Below, piece by piece: positions 42,201 to 52,764 of a DNA stretch of 64,000 nucleotides (position 1 is the stretch's first letter; the number at the start of each line of letters is the position of its first letter). A program made the position numbers and the translations under genes. Below the pieces are notes generated by a model. The model saw only the letters and a list, made by a program, of their open reading frames with translations. It was not told the origin of the DNA and ran no database searches. The stretch is from NCBI GenBank assembly GCA_004835665.1, contig RBKR01000003.1:1426001-1490000 (forward strand), given 5' to 3'. This DNA is from Phoma sp. XZ068. Lineage: Eukaryota; Ascomycota; Dothideomycetes; Pleosporales; Didymellaceae.

Positions 42201-42282
42201 TCCGCGCTGTTGGCGCTTCGTCAAGACAGCAGAGGAAGACCTGTGTGGCAGGTGCGACGATGTTGTCAAGCAGGCAATGTAA
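39241..42282 (+). CDS. ISM1: Isoleucyl-tRNA synthetase, mitochondrial
   Basis: Class I aminoacyl-tRNA synthetase charging mitochondrial tRNA-Ile. 1013 residues from the ATG at 39241, which gives a basic, Ser-rich mitochondrial presequence (TPTRILRASYSSTLRLPK). In-frame ATGs upstream at 39136 and 39001 are less likely. Motifs: DGPPYANGPLHIGHA (HIGH near residue 69), GWDCHGLPIE, the editing-domain region WTTTPWTLPANKAI, WCISRQRAWGVPIP, DVWFDSGTSW and KMSKSLGN (~628). The C-terminus has the bacterial-type zinc site, CPRCW followed by CGRC, which separates it from the cytosolic enzyme. A short Lys/Pro/Ala-rich insertion follows KMSKS. Single exon, intact. Confidence 0.95.
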   Translation: MLTPTRILRASYSSTLRLPKSPFPPRPLPDKTPLYLQRCTDDLYAWQRTRNAKPFTLHDGPPYANGPLHIGHALNKITKDIICRFHVSQGQNVSYIPGWDCHGLPIEIKALQAAKKSLGDTDAVSIRAAARELAATTVETQKRGFKEWGVMGDWENAYQTMEKGFELRQLEVFKEMWEKGLVYRQFKPVYWSPSSRTALAEAELEYDEGHKSLAAFVRFPAHIAEGLKAKLKENGVQGDVNMVIWTTTPWTLPANKAIAVHRDMEYSVVKDTEIDGELTLVAATRVSEYEKVLERKLEVVVSGLRGSDLAGKLQYENPFQKANGLQPVIHADFVTDSSGTGLVHFAPGHGMDDYHVCQAIGIPAFAPVDDAGAFTKDAFPEQPELLEGLPVSDEKRTGSRAVCDYLEKQGLLRAKHNYRHKYPIDWRTKQPVIVRATEQWFADVGDLKDASMKAIADVHFLPETGRPRLESFIQGRTQWCISRQRAWGVPIPALYKVQGDILEATMDSETIQHLISTIKERGIDAWWTDAPSDPAWTPSHLAETGTFIRGRDTMDVWFDSGTSWKLLPQSKDAPVADVYLEGTDQHRGWFQSSLLTHIATQNYSSGVARAPYKTLITHGFTLDSDGRKMSKSLGNVISPSQIMSGELLPPIKRKKQKGQPAPAPSASPTYDGMGADALRLWAASSDYMRDVTIGQPVLQSVNQALHKYRVTFKWLLGVLSLPSCPPTFESFNSLRDELPTSPLLIDTLALQRLSQVSADVHSYYARYEFFKSLNTLNRYIATDLSAFYFETLKDRIYTGHTSDCVTLQSHLGLIFYELLQILAPVTPLLVEEVWDHVPAALREKSTHPSKAVWGALPATSAAKAKALDSVLERLNEIGDAVKVAQERLRAEKKIGSGLETAVTLVMSPDAIYEFNALLQSCVPHAELDVQNQLSGLLVVSDFQMSAAQPDVADAWAWSASEPIKSTSENSFLKDAKVLVHPPPLDKCPRCWRFVKTAEEDLCGRCDDVVKQAM

Positions 42283-45200
42283 CATTATGTATGGACTATG
42301 TACAGTGCTTTGTAGTATATTGCTCTCCACGTAGTGAGGGCTTAGATGTGTACGATTACATGTCGCGAAAACACATTTTCTCTCTTCTGGGTTTGAAAGG
42401 GAACATCGCATCCACCCAAATGATTAAACTCCTGGTTCTGCCTATCTCCATGCTCTTTGCGAACGGCAATACAGCTGTAAACTCCACTATGGCCGCAAGC
42501 CATATGCACCTTCTACGAGCGTCCACGAGAGTCTGCCAGAAACCTATGCACGACGACTCATTGGCCACAATTTACATCGTTCGGTCCTGTGAGCGATCTT
42601 GGCGTGATCAACATAACTCGCCCACAGAACGATTACGCAGCGGTTACCGACTCCACGCGAACGAAGACTGCAGTGTGCACTGACTTGTCCCACCGGCTCC
42701 ATGATGTCGAGTAATTTTCCGGGCCTACTCCCCTCCGCTACTTCCCGTACTCGGCCGGGGTGTTGTCGCAGGTGAACGTCCTTCCTACCTTAGACTACGC
42801 AAACAAATCGAGGCAGTGACAGCACGGTTACATTCTGCAGGGCCTGGCGGGTAACCGAACACGCGGGTCTGCCGTGGCATGCCCACGTTTAGGAATCATG
42901 GGGGCCGTGGGGGTTGTGTCTTGAATGAGCTATCTCCGAAACAAAAATGGTAGATCTTATGGAATCCTGGGGCAAGGGTTCGTGGGGCAAGGGCTCGTGG
43001 GAGACGTGCGTGGTTTGTTTCGAGTCATCGGGCAGACTATCGGAAAATGCAAGACCAATGGTGCTTGACATCGTGTCTCTGAGCATGGCTGGGTTGGTGG
43101 GAGTGACAGGGTGTCTAGTCATGTATGTAATTTCTGCAAGACGGGATCATCCGCTGTACAGACGGCAGAATGCGTTGGTTGTTGAAACGCCGAAAGGCAG
43201 GAAGCGCAAGCAATGACCTTTCTCGGGCCGTCTCGTAAATCGTCGTTGCATCTCAATACTGACTGTCAATTGCGCGGGAAGATCAGAGCGTCCCAGCGTC
43301 ACGCACTACCTAGATCTGCAGCAATCGTGTTCCAAGATGCTCTTGTCTAAAACCACTTAAAGCAAAGTGATCGTCAAAGACACGTGTCCTAAGTTGTCTA
43401 AGTTATTGTGAACCAAAATGGTTGCCACGCATCCTACTGCACGCGCTGGGATTGTAAGATATGACGGTACCATACGTTGTGTTGTTTACATAATGGGAAG
43501 ACAAGGAAAAGGTAGTATGTTTCCAAGAGCACACAAGTGTAAGCATCGCAACACGATGGTGACCTTCCACTTGAGTCATCCAGCATAGAGTTTCATCTAT
43601 GTATGACTTCTGAGCTTCGTTGCGATTGGATGCGTACTAGCAACCATGTTCTTCCCCGATTGCATGTGAGAGCTGCGTATTTACGCACTGCAATGTTCTT
43701 GTGATGGAAAAAAAATCCACCTATGTTCTAGTGAAGCTTCATTTGCTTCGTCTGCAAAGTGGACAGCCACAGCATCAACACCAGTTATGGGACACACCTG
43801 GCTTCGTACAGAGGTAATGCATCGTACAGCGCTGCAGTATATCTACCCGCCATCAGGATATTCGGCTCTAGTTCGGCCTCATACGCAACAGCACAGACGG
43901 TTAAAGGGTATGAAAAGGTCCGCAAAAACAAAGTAGTACACTGCCTCAATGCTAGAGTGTACTTGATATTGTGAACTAAGCGACATGAATCGAGACTCTA
44001 GAATATTACAAAGCTCGTAGTTCCATCAGGCAACATCAGAGGTGTTGACTATGTACGGACTGAGTTACGGGCACTGAGTGCTGCTCTCGATGTCCGCAGT
44101 CCAATCGGCTTAAGGACAGAATAGCGTGGTTCGCATTATCCAGTAATTGCTTCGTATCTTTCGACGGGCAGAACATCATCTCATGTTAAACGCTGTAGAG
44201 TAGAGTACGTCATTAGGTCGGTTTATCGTCTCTAAGCGACAGGCGCTTCCTCGGAGGGATCGCTGATGTTTGCGCCCAAAGCAGCGGAGAGTGCATTCCC
44301 AATCTAGCGATGTGCAGTATCGCGAGTACTATGATCCAAGAAAGGTGTACATGCACATCTGAAGTCCTGCATGTTGGCCATAAACATGCAGCTTGACTGG
44401 GCGTCTCATCGTTTCACCGCTTCTGCATCGCCAATGATCAACCACGCGAAGTGTTGCACATGACCGTCTTCATGCATGATCCTACCTCCTCGCCTCGAGG
44501 CTTTGCATTCATTGCAAATTGGCGTTTCCCCCACGACCGCTAGATCCCATGCAAAAAATAGTGTTATTACAGCTTTGGGTTCAGCCACAATTCTCGCACT
44601 GTACACGAGAATCCATTCCCGCCGCAGGCGAACAGTCTAAGTCGACAAGGTGCTGAGCAGGCTACTGCACGTTCGACTTACAAGGAGGTAGCCAGAGCCG
44701 ACTGTATTACGAGTTGCCACACGATTTCCTATAACAGTAAAGACTTACTTTATACACAAGATGATTGGCTCCAGGTCGCGGCAGTGGCAGTTCGTGTTCC
44801 GGTCCGCTCAGACTACCCCATTGTAGCCAGGTACGGCTGCTTTACATTAGCACTTAGGCGTTACTAGCTGGTGTCAGATAACCCAACTGTTCGTGAAGCT
44901 CGTGCATGGTACTGTACCCGCTGCAGGGCATACCACAGTTCATGAGTACCCGGAACATGCATGTGCGGTTACCAGGTCCGTGCACTTAACAGTCGCCCAC
45001 AGCCAATACTTACTAAACATGTCAAACGCCGGTTAGAACCATGTTGCGGGACAAGGTCCGAATAACACATTAAGTGTGGCTTCGACGTGCTGTTGCCGTA
45101 GGCCTGCGATGGCGCAGTTGAAGTGCATGGCTCGCTTGAAGTGGTGACGAAGTGAGACGGCTGAATGCAGCGGATCCCAAATGCTTGCTTAGTTGAAATC

Positions 45201-47693
45201 GGACGTGAAAGGTGCAAGTCCTTGGTGAACTTGATTATCTAGTGCATCTGTATCTTCCTCCTACTTAGTCGGGGTAGAACGAAGAAGCTCGTTATTAGCC
45301 GGGCACTCTCAGCAACAACAAGACTTACAACCCTCATTCCATAATACAACAACGCTCTAATTTACTGCAACCACTGCTAAATATAAACACAAGCCTAGCA
45401 ATATTGTATTGCGTGTTTAGAGTTAAGTCTTCCTGTGGCGTAGGTGTGCTGTGTTGCTAGGTAAGATGGGGCTCTGCATGCGGTCGGTGAGAAGGAAATG
45501 AGCTTCTTTGTTCGTTTGACGTTGAACCGGAGGCTGAACTCTGGACGCTTCTGGTCGTATTGATGAGCATCTGTTTTGGCGCACCTAGTTACACCCTTTG
45601 AATGCGGTCTCGACCTTAAGTGCTTTCCTACCCCTCAGATGGCTGAAACTGCCTTTGGCGCTGAGGACAAATCGGTGTTTGGCGGTCAACAACCGCGGCG
45701 ACTGCTGGTTTGTCTTAAATGCCGAAGCCAGTCTTCAGCCACCTGAGGCAGTTTCAGCCACGTTAAGGTAAATTCGATACTGCTGTCGTCCAGACCGTTA
45801 AGAGACGAAGCTTTTGTAGAGACTGCTATTGGTGTTTTGTTGCCACAGCATGGCTGGTCTTGAGTTGGGAATTCGATGATCCTACAAGGCGGACTCAAAT
45901 CCATGGGTCAGCACATTCGTGTCTCGTAATTTGGCCCACCAATGCAGTGTCAATGAGAATTGCTCCAAAATACTTGGAATGATGGGTTTCTGAGGAAACA
46001 ATTTCCCGCCTGTCATGGATATAAGGCGGAAAAGACCCCATATCGGCCCGTGAGAAGGGCCGGAACCCTTGGACTTCGATACCAAATCAGGCCTAGAGAA
46101 CGTGTTTGCCAGTGTTATCCATTGAGGTATGCGGAGCCGCTCTTTGAGCGTCAATAAGCTTGGTCAGACCCCCACACTGAACAGGTTTACGCTGCACGGT
46201 TGAATCTTTCGGTAACCGGAAGCCATGGAAGATCTGGCATCAAGATTGGCTCCGGTCTCGCTCGGATGATCTCTACGAAATCGTTTGGGAAACGCTGAGA
46301 GTTCACAGTGCAAGTACTCATTGCTGTCGTACGACGTACTTCCCCGGATGATGTTGACCAAAAATTCGTCCTTGAGAAATTCCTGCCAGAGGGCCCAGTA
46401 TATCGTGATCAGGCTTGTACAGGGTGTGTACAGATATTTAGTATTCACATGAGACAATGACGCTCTCGTCCTTCAAGATCAGCAGGAAACGTACGTCAGA
46501 CCGACTCCAGCGAAATGCTTGGTTGGACTTTTGTTGAGGGACCCAGAAAGTCCAACAACCTTGGCCTTGTCTGTGAAGATCTTCAGTTTCCATAATTCTT
46601 CCTGCCAAATGCTGACGGAAACAATAAAGCATAGGCCGCCGAGTGACAAGTCTTGCTCAGAGACCTAGCATTGGGCGCTTTGGCCTCGTGAGTGGGCCAT
46701 GCACGGGGTTCCAGGTTGCGAATGGAGGATCGCACGAGCTGCTTGGGGAGCTCCAATGGTGATGAGGACTGTTTGAAGAGCAGCTCCAATGTTATCATAG
46801 TTCGACGATCTGGCGACTTCGCTTCGGAGCGGTTGTGATGTCAGTTGCATGCACAGTGTCGTCGTTCGAGTCCAGGGTGTAGATGCACTCTGCTGCATTT
46901 GCTGGTTGCACCCCTGCGTGGCCGAGTCAGTCGGCAGGATTGCGGTATGCTCGGCCTTACTTGCGGCTCACGCTGAAGATGTTAGATGATGAGCGCAGCC
47001 TGGTCAACCGTTACTGTCAGTTGTTTCACGAGGTCATAACGGTTGCAGGTCGACCCACGGTGACGTATAGGGCAAGGAATGTCTTCGGGGTTTCACTGTC
47101 GGCTTAGCCACCCATTTGAGGAGCTCAAGGATCCTATGCGCAACGTATCTGAGCCCAAGATCCTTATCTCGTGCTTGTAGAGACAGCTGTATACCCTTCG
47201 AACGTGGGGGTCGCACTGGCATTGGAAGTTGGTTTGGGATGATGGTCTTTATTGAGAGGTCCATGGTTGATATGATGTGAAGTCATCGAAAGTCAACTAG
47301 GAAAGAATCAAAGTTGAACATGTGTGCAGAGTTCTGAAGACCACTCAGGCGCTTGAGTAAGTTGGATATTTGGAGCAAGTCGTTAGGTGCGCCTATGGCC
47401 ACGAACACCGCACATGGAATGAGATGCACCATAGGGATACCTGTATGTCTCTCTTGGAAAGGTGAAGATGTTCTTCGATTGCTCAAACTTGTTTGCGCAT
47501 CTACTGTTGTCAGGGTGAAGGTGAGTTAAATGGAAATATTGATGGTGCAAACGCGCTAAAACGCGTGTCACGTGGAAACATGAAGCTTGGACGCGTTTTC
47601 GGATAGCAACCGACATCAACGTTGCGCTCTCACAATCATCCAACCCACGCCAACACTCCGCTGCCGTGAACAACCTTTTTGGAAGTCGCAAAT
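42283..47693. other. 5.4-kb gene-poor region
   Basis: After a small open frame at 42947-43216 (listed separately) no gene is recognised up to POB3. At 45.69-47.75 kb overlapping minus-strand frames of 60-120 codons in changing registers may be a decayed gene, but none shows a domain. An AT-rich patch lies at about 45340-45430. A small hairpin (CGGCCC...GGGCCG) is at 46041-46060. Confidence 0.4.
42947..43216 (+). CDS. Small single-pass membrane protein, hypothetical
   Basis: 89 codons. The N-terminus has a 15-bp tandem duplication encoding WGKGS twice. A hydrophobic helix (IVSLSMAGLVGVTGCLVMYVI) and a basic C-terminus (PKGRKRKQ) follow, suggesting a type-I-like membrane topology. A minus-strand frame of similar length overlaps it, so this may be chance. 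No family recognised. Confidence 0.25.
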   Translation: MVDLMESWGKGSWGKGSWETCVVCFESSGRLSENARPMVLDIVSLSMAGLVGVTGCLVMYVISARRDHPLYRRQNALVVETPKGRKRKQ

Positions 47694-49589
47694 ATGTAGG
47701 CAATATAGCGCTCTGGATTAGAGACGTCTGCCACGAGCAACAGGCTGACACGGAACAGGGAGGCCTTCAACGACATCTACCTGAACCTTTCACGAAAGCC
47801 AGGCGCCACTCGATTCTCCGAGTCTGGATTCGGGTGGAAGCCAGCAAACGGCGAAACTTATACTTGTGATCAGTCACAGATCATTCAGGCGCAATGGAGT
47901 AGAGCGGCGCGCGGCTATGAGATCAAGATCCTGTCTCGTAATGACGGCGTGGTACAACTTGACGGCTTCAAGCAGGAGGTAAGGGAGAGCGGTACAAGTA
48001 CAAAAATTCTGCATACTGATTGTTTCAGGATTTCGATCGCGCAGCGAAGCTCTTCAAGGTCTGGTACGGCATCAACCTGGACAATCGCGAACACGCTCTT
48101 CGTGGCTGGAACTGGGGCAAAGCCGAATTTGGAAAAGCTGAGCTTACCTTCAACGTCGCGAACCGCCCCGCGTTCGAGGTTCCCTACACCGAAGTGTCGA
48201 ACACCAACTTGGCCGGCAAGAACGAGGTTGCAGTCGACTTCTCCCTCCCTGCCGATGGCGATACTGGCGCAAACGGGAGTCTGGGAGGCGCTCGCTTCAG
48301 GGGCAAGAAATCAGCCGGAGCACGCGACCAGCTGGTTGAGATGCGCTTCTATATCCCTGGTGTTGCGTCCAAGAAGGAGAAGAACGAGGACGGTGAGGAT
48401 ATATCTGGCGCAGAAGACGGCGAGGAACAGAATGCTGCCAACCTATTCTACGAGACACTCATGGACAAGGCCGAAATTGGCGAGGTCGCTGGTGACACAT
48501 TCGCTACCTTCCTGGATATCCTCCATTTGACACCTCGAGGTCGTTTCGATATTGACATGTATGAGACATCGTTCAGGCTGCGTGGAAAGACATACGACTA
48601 CAAGATTCAGTTCGACTCGGTCAAGAAGTTCATGGTACTACCAAAACCTGATGACATGCACACATTGATCACAATAGGATTGGATCCACCTCTGAGGCAA
48701 GGTCAGACACGCTACCCATTCCTGGTCATGCAATTCAAGCGCGATGAGGAGGTCAACCTCGATCTGAACATGAAGGAGGATCTGCTGGAAGCGAAGTACA
48801 AGGACAAACTGCAATCACACTACGAGGCGCCGATCGCAGTAGTGGTTTCTGAAATATTCCGGGGACTCAGTGGGAAACGCGTTACAAGGCCATCGCGGGA
48901 CTTCATCAGCCACCACGAGCAATCCGGTGTCAAGTGCTCCATCAAGGCTAACGAGGGTCACTTGTACTGCCTGGACAAGGCTTTCATGTTCATCCCCAAG
49001 CCAGCAACTTACATCGCAATGGACAACATTGCGTCGGTCACCATGTCGCGTGTTGGTGGTGCCATGGCAGCGAGTCGAACATTCGACATTACTTTCACCA
49101 TGAAGGGGGGAATGGCTGAGCATCAATTCTCCAACATCAATCGGTGAGTACAAGCCATAAGACGCAGGAACACCTTCCACTGCTAACACATGACTACAGT
49201 GAGGAACAACAGCCACTCGAGAACTTTTTCCGTGCCAAAGGTATCAAAACAAAGAACGAGATGGCCGATGACGTAAGTGCTTCACTTCTATACTCACTTG
49301 ATTGAACTAATGCATTTGATAGTCAGGAGCAATTCTTGCAGCCGCACTCCAAGACGATGACCTTGCCTCGAGCGATGATGGAGGTGTCGCAAATCGCGGA
49401 AGTGCAGATGAGGACGACGAGAGCGTTGATGAGGACTTCCAGACCGAATCTGAATCCGAGGTCGGAGAAGAATTTGACTCCGACCACGATAGTGGCTCCG
49501 GCGACAGCGATGCTGAAATGGAGGACGCAGATAGTGACGCAGGTAAAGATGCGGAACGGCCGAAGAAGAAACAGAAGACCTCGAACTGA
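47694..49589 (+). CDS. POB3: FACT histone chaperone subunit Pob3 (SSRP1-like)
   Basis: With Spt16 forms FACT, which reorganises nucleosomes in transcription and replication. Exons 47694-47695 (two coding bases, AT), 47759-47978, 48029-49143, 49200-49272 and 49323-49589 give 558 residues. The second exon encodes EAFNDIYLNLSRKPG and ESGFGWKPANGE but has no ATG in frame. Splicing AT to G across a 63-bp GTAGGC...CAG intron restores MEAFNDIY, matching the family start. Domains follow: N-terminal PH-like, the SSRP1 central double-PH region (RFDIDMYETSFRLRGKTYDYKI, then GVKCSIKANEGHLYCLDKAF) and an acidic tail ending in a basic nuclear-localisation-like KKKQKTSN. There is no HMG box, as usual in fungi where Nhp6 supplies it. 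Confidence 0.93.
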
Positions 49590-50440
49590 GTGGCTTTGCC
49601 AGCCACCACAAAAACGGGGTCCAGGGTCTACGGAAGCGCTCAAAGTCGGTGAGAACGTCCGAACTTTATCCGAATGCTTCTAAAATCCTTCGATGTTTCG
49701 ATGCGCGCTGCATGCACGTTTGTCCTCTCGCTGATAACGCGATTAGTGCTTCGGCCACGAACTGGCTAAGGGGCACGGAGTTACGTCCGATAAACATCAT
49801 AAGGTATTACCATCAACTGAAACTTAGCGGGATGATAGGGTGGAGCACTCCGGGATCTGAGCTAAGAACGAGGGATGGGTGCCCTAAACAAGCGGTGGCT
49901 TGCCAAGGCGGTCTGCTGGCGGTATTACGCGAAGCAAAAGCAGCCAGGAGAAAACTTTAAAAAAAGTGGCAACTAAGCGGTCACATTCCGAACTAGTCCC
50001 ACGTGCGGTATCTTAGAGTGATATGCATTCTGCGGCTCGGTCAGCCTTCGGCGAGAAGCACATCATTACGGCGCTTGACGCGACTCGCCGAAGGGGACTA
50101 GTGGCTGGTCTTCCGTGCTGAACTTTAGCTCAATGCTCAAACTACCCCAGATCGAGCGACGCGAACGCGATTCAGGTTGATGCACCTAGAGCAGGGAAAA
50201 AGCCTTTCGCCATTTCCTACAGGCCCTGTTTAGATTGTGACGGTGGACCGTCGCTGGCGCGAACCATGCTAGACCCCGCATCCAACCTTCAGCAAGATCG
50301 CTGTATCGCCTTCGACTATGTTGTTATATCTATGACCCAGCGCTCGCCGACTCATGCAGACATTCCTTCATACCCACTACGCTCGATTCAAGTACCCGTG
50401 ACTACCACAACCTCACTGACCCACGCGGACCACTACTGAG
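49590..50440. other. Intergenic with inverted-repeat element
   Basis: Between POB3 and the Zn2Cys6 regulator. It contains the inverted repeat listed at 49992-50102. No gene seen. Confidence 0.4.
49992..50102. mobile_element. MITE-like inverted repeat remnant
   Basis: The right arm CTCGCCGAAGGGGACTAGT (50084-50102) is the exact reverse complement of ACTAGTCC + CCTTCGGCGAG. The left arm has these two blocks at 49992-49999 and 50045-50055, separated by about 45 bases. The ends form a CTAG, compatible with a TA target-site duplication and a terminal repeat GTCCCCTTCGGCGAG. At 111 bp with no coding capacity it looks like a small non-autonomous DNA transposon or its remnant. A hairpin RNA or chance palindrome is the alternative. 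Confidence 0.4.
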
Positions 50441-52764
50441 ATGCGTTCACGAACCGGATGGTAAGTGGAGCGATGTTCCTTCCTTCACCTCCTCTAACAC
50501 TCTGTAGCCTCACATGCCGTCAGCGGAAGCTCAAGTGTGATGAGAAGAAGCCTGTGTGTGGACAATGTATCAAGGCTTCAAGAGAATGCATCCCAAGCTC
50601 AGGGATAGTGTTCCGTCACCAACATAATGCCTCCATGAACGGCGACGACTCGGGGGATGAGAACTCCTTGAAGGGCTTCTATTCCTACAAGAACACATTT
50701 GAGGACGATGCCATCTGGCTAGAGATCCCAAGGAATGGTAGGTTGCTTCCATTGCAAGAGACCCCTCCCCCATTTGACACCATCGACAGTCACATTCATC
50801 AACACAACAAATCCATACCTCGACCCCGTTACACCAGATTTCGAGACGATGTCTACCACATCAATGGATTCGCCTGCTCCTTTCCAGCCTCGATCAGTCA
50901 GCTCGTGGCCAAGTTCTGGCAACATCCACTCTCTGACCAGCACACCATCCAGCATGGGTCCAGATCTAGCGCCCACCAGTGTGCCCATGTGCTATACTCC
51001 AGAGCTTGAGGCGCTACCGCCTCTCATGCAATCACCTCCAACATCGACAGTCAACACTCCAATCTCACCGCCTGCTTCATTATGTAATCGTCGGATCCAC
51101 CCAATCATGGACTGGTCAGGTGCAATGACACCACCACCTATCGATCCTCGCCTCACATCTCCACTCGATTCCACCACAGAGTACATGCCTAGATCATGCT
51201 CAATGTCAAGCTCGCGGAGGTCACCTCCCCGCTCCGACAGTGAATCTCTTATGTCAAAAGATCACGAGGCCGCTTTCTTATTACGGTATTTCTCTGAAGG
51301 ACCGGGGCGCTGGATGGATCTCTTCGACAGAGACACATACTTTGCCTCTTACGTGCCAGTACAAGCACGAGAGAATGCTTTACTAAAGAACGCTGCTGTC
51401 GCATGCGCCGCAAAGGCTCTTGCGCAGGTTCAAGGTTTCAAGTCCGGAGGTTCCAGGTGTCAATCACGGATGGAGGTCTACCCTGGATCCTCCTCGGTGG
51501 ATTGGAAGCACAAGGCTGCGGTCTACTATGATAGTGCTGTATCTCTCCTTCTTCGTGCTTTGAAGTCCGATACCACGATTACACCCGACGATTCAGATTG
51601 CGAGTTCCGCAAACACAACGGCGAACTAGTGCATCCAACTAAGCGACGCCGAACATCAAGCAACGCCTCTTGCAAATCTGGTACTGACGAAATCCTGGCG
51701 GCTTCTGCCATCCTTTGCGTATATGAGTTCCTCGACGCCTCGATGTCCGAATGGGCCAAGCACCTGAGGGGAGCCAAGTCACTTCTAGTCCACTCGCAGG
51801 AGCACACGATGCCGTTTCAGATGCAGTCACCCGGCTCACCTCTCTCAACATCTAGCCTCAATTTCATTTCCAAGGCTCGACGATCAACCTTCTGGAACAT
51901 TGCGCGACAAGATATGTATGCAGCTTGTAAGTTGTTCACGCCACACGTATTTGGTCTCTGCTGACCTCTTCTCTAGTCATCAACAAAACCCATACACAAC
52001 TTGATACTGAGAATCTGTCACTGTGGACGGAAGCCGGCTTACTCATTGACGACCAAGGATTCTTGACACCCAACAACTTAATCGAGAGTGGCTACTCCGA
52101 CGACGGAGTAATCTGCAACGCTCTTATCTGGCTCATGTCAAAGCTGATCAACTTCATGGCGGCTGGAGAAGAACCCCCTGCAGACGTGGGAATGGGATGG
52201 GGTAGTATTCCTCAGTCGACACTTCTAGATTACTGGTATCACCTGCGCAAACAATTCCAGGCATGGTACGATAGCCTTCCAGTGACCTTCAAACCTTCCA
52301 GTCGAATGGAACCGACCCTAGCACCTGGACGACTTCTACGAGGAGAGAACGAGGCTTTGTTCCCAGAAGTTTGGTACAACATCCCGATGTGCGCTTCGAC
52401 AATGCAAACCTACCACATGAGCCAGATCTTGTTGTTCATGAACAAACCGCATGAGTCAACCCAAGGCCGCAGCACTGTCTGTGCTCGCCTCAGCTCCTAC
52501 CAGTCAGCCCTTGCTGCTTGCCAGAAGCACAGTCGCGAGATTGTTGGTATTTCACTCGCCCAGTCCGATGATGCTGTACGCGTCTATTCCGTTCAGCCAC
52601 TCTTCATCGCCGGGCAATGCCTTGGTGACGCCCGAGAACGTCAAGTGGTCCTCGACCTCCTTCGTGACGTCGAGACCGACGTCGGTTACGCAACCGAATA
52701 TCGAGCTCGCCAGCTCACCGAGCAATGGCGGTGGGAGGTCCAGCAAGACGTTTTCGCCACTTGA
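50441..52764 (+). CDS. Zn2Cys6 transcription factor, ARCA-like
   Basis: Exons 50441-50460, 50508-50737, 50790-51926 and 51977-52764 give 724 residues. The first exon supplies MRSRTG and splices to complete the binuclear zinc cluster: C-L-T-C-RQRKLK-C-DEKKPV-C-GQ-C-IKASRE-C, six cysteines with normal spacing. The following VFRHQHNASMN is typical of the ARCA-like group. A long Ser/Pro-rich region (~110-260) precedes the fungal-specific regulatory region, with FFDR-like RWMDLFDRDTYF, KNAAVACAAKALAQV, SVDWKHKAAVYYDSAV and ARRSTFWNIARQDMYAAF motifs. A basic stretch TKRRRTSS may be nuclear-localising. The target genes are unknown. Its neighbours are not a cluster. Confidence 0.9.

Noticed and set aside
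46041..46060. CGGCCC/GGGCCG hairpin as a terminator or RNA gene
   Set aside because: Six-base stem with no conserved context; too weak to call.
45686..47751. Possible minus-strand gene, perhaps heterokaryon-incompatibility-like
   Set aside because: Segments are in changing frames and none contains a recognisable HET or other motif.
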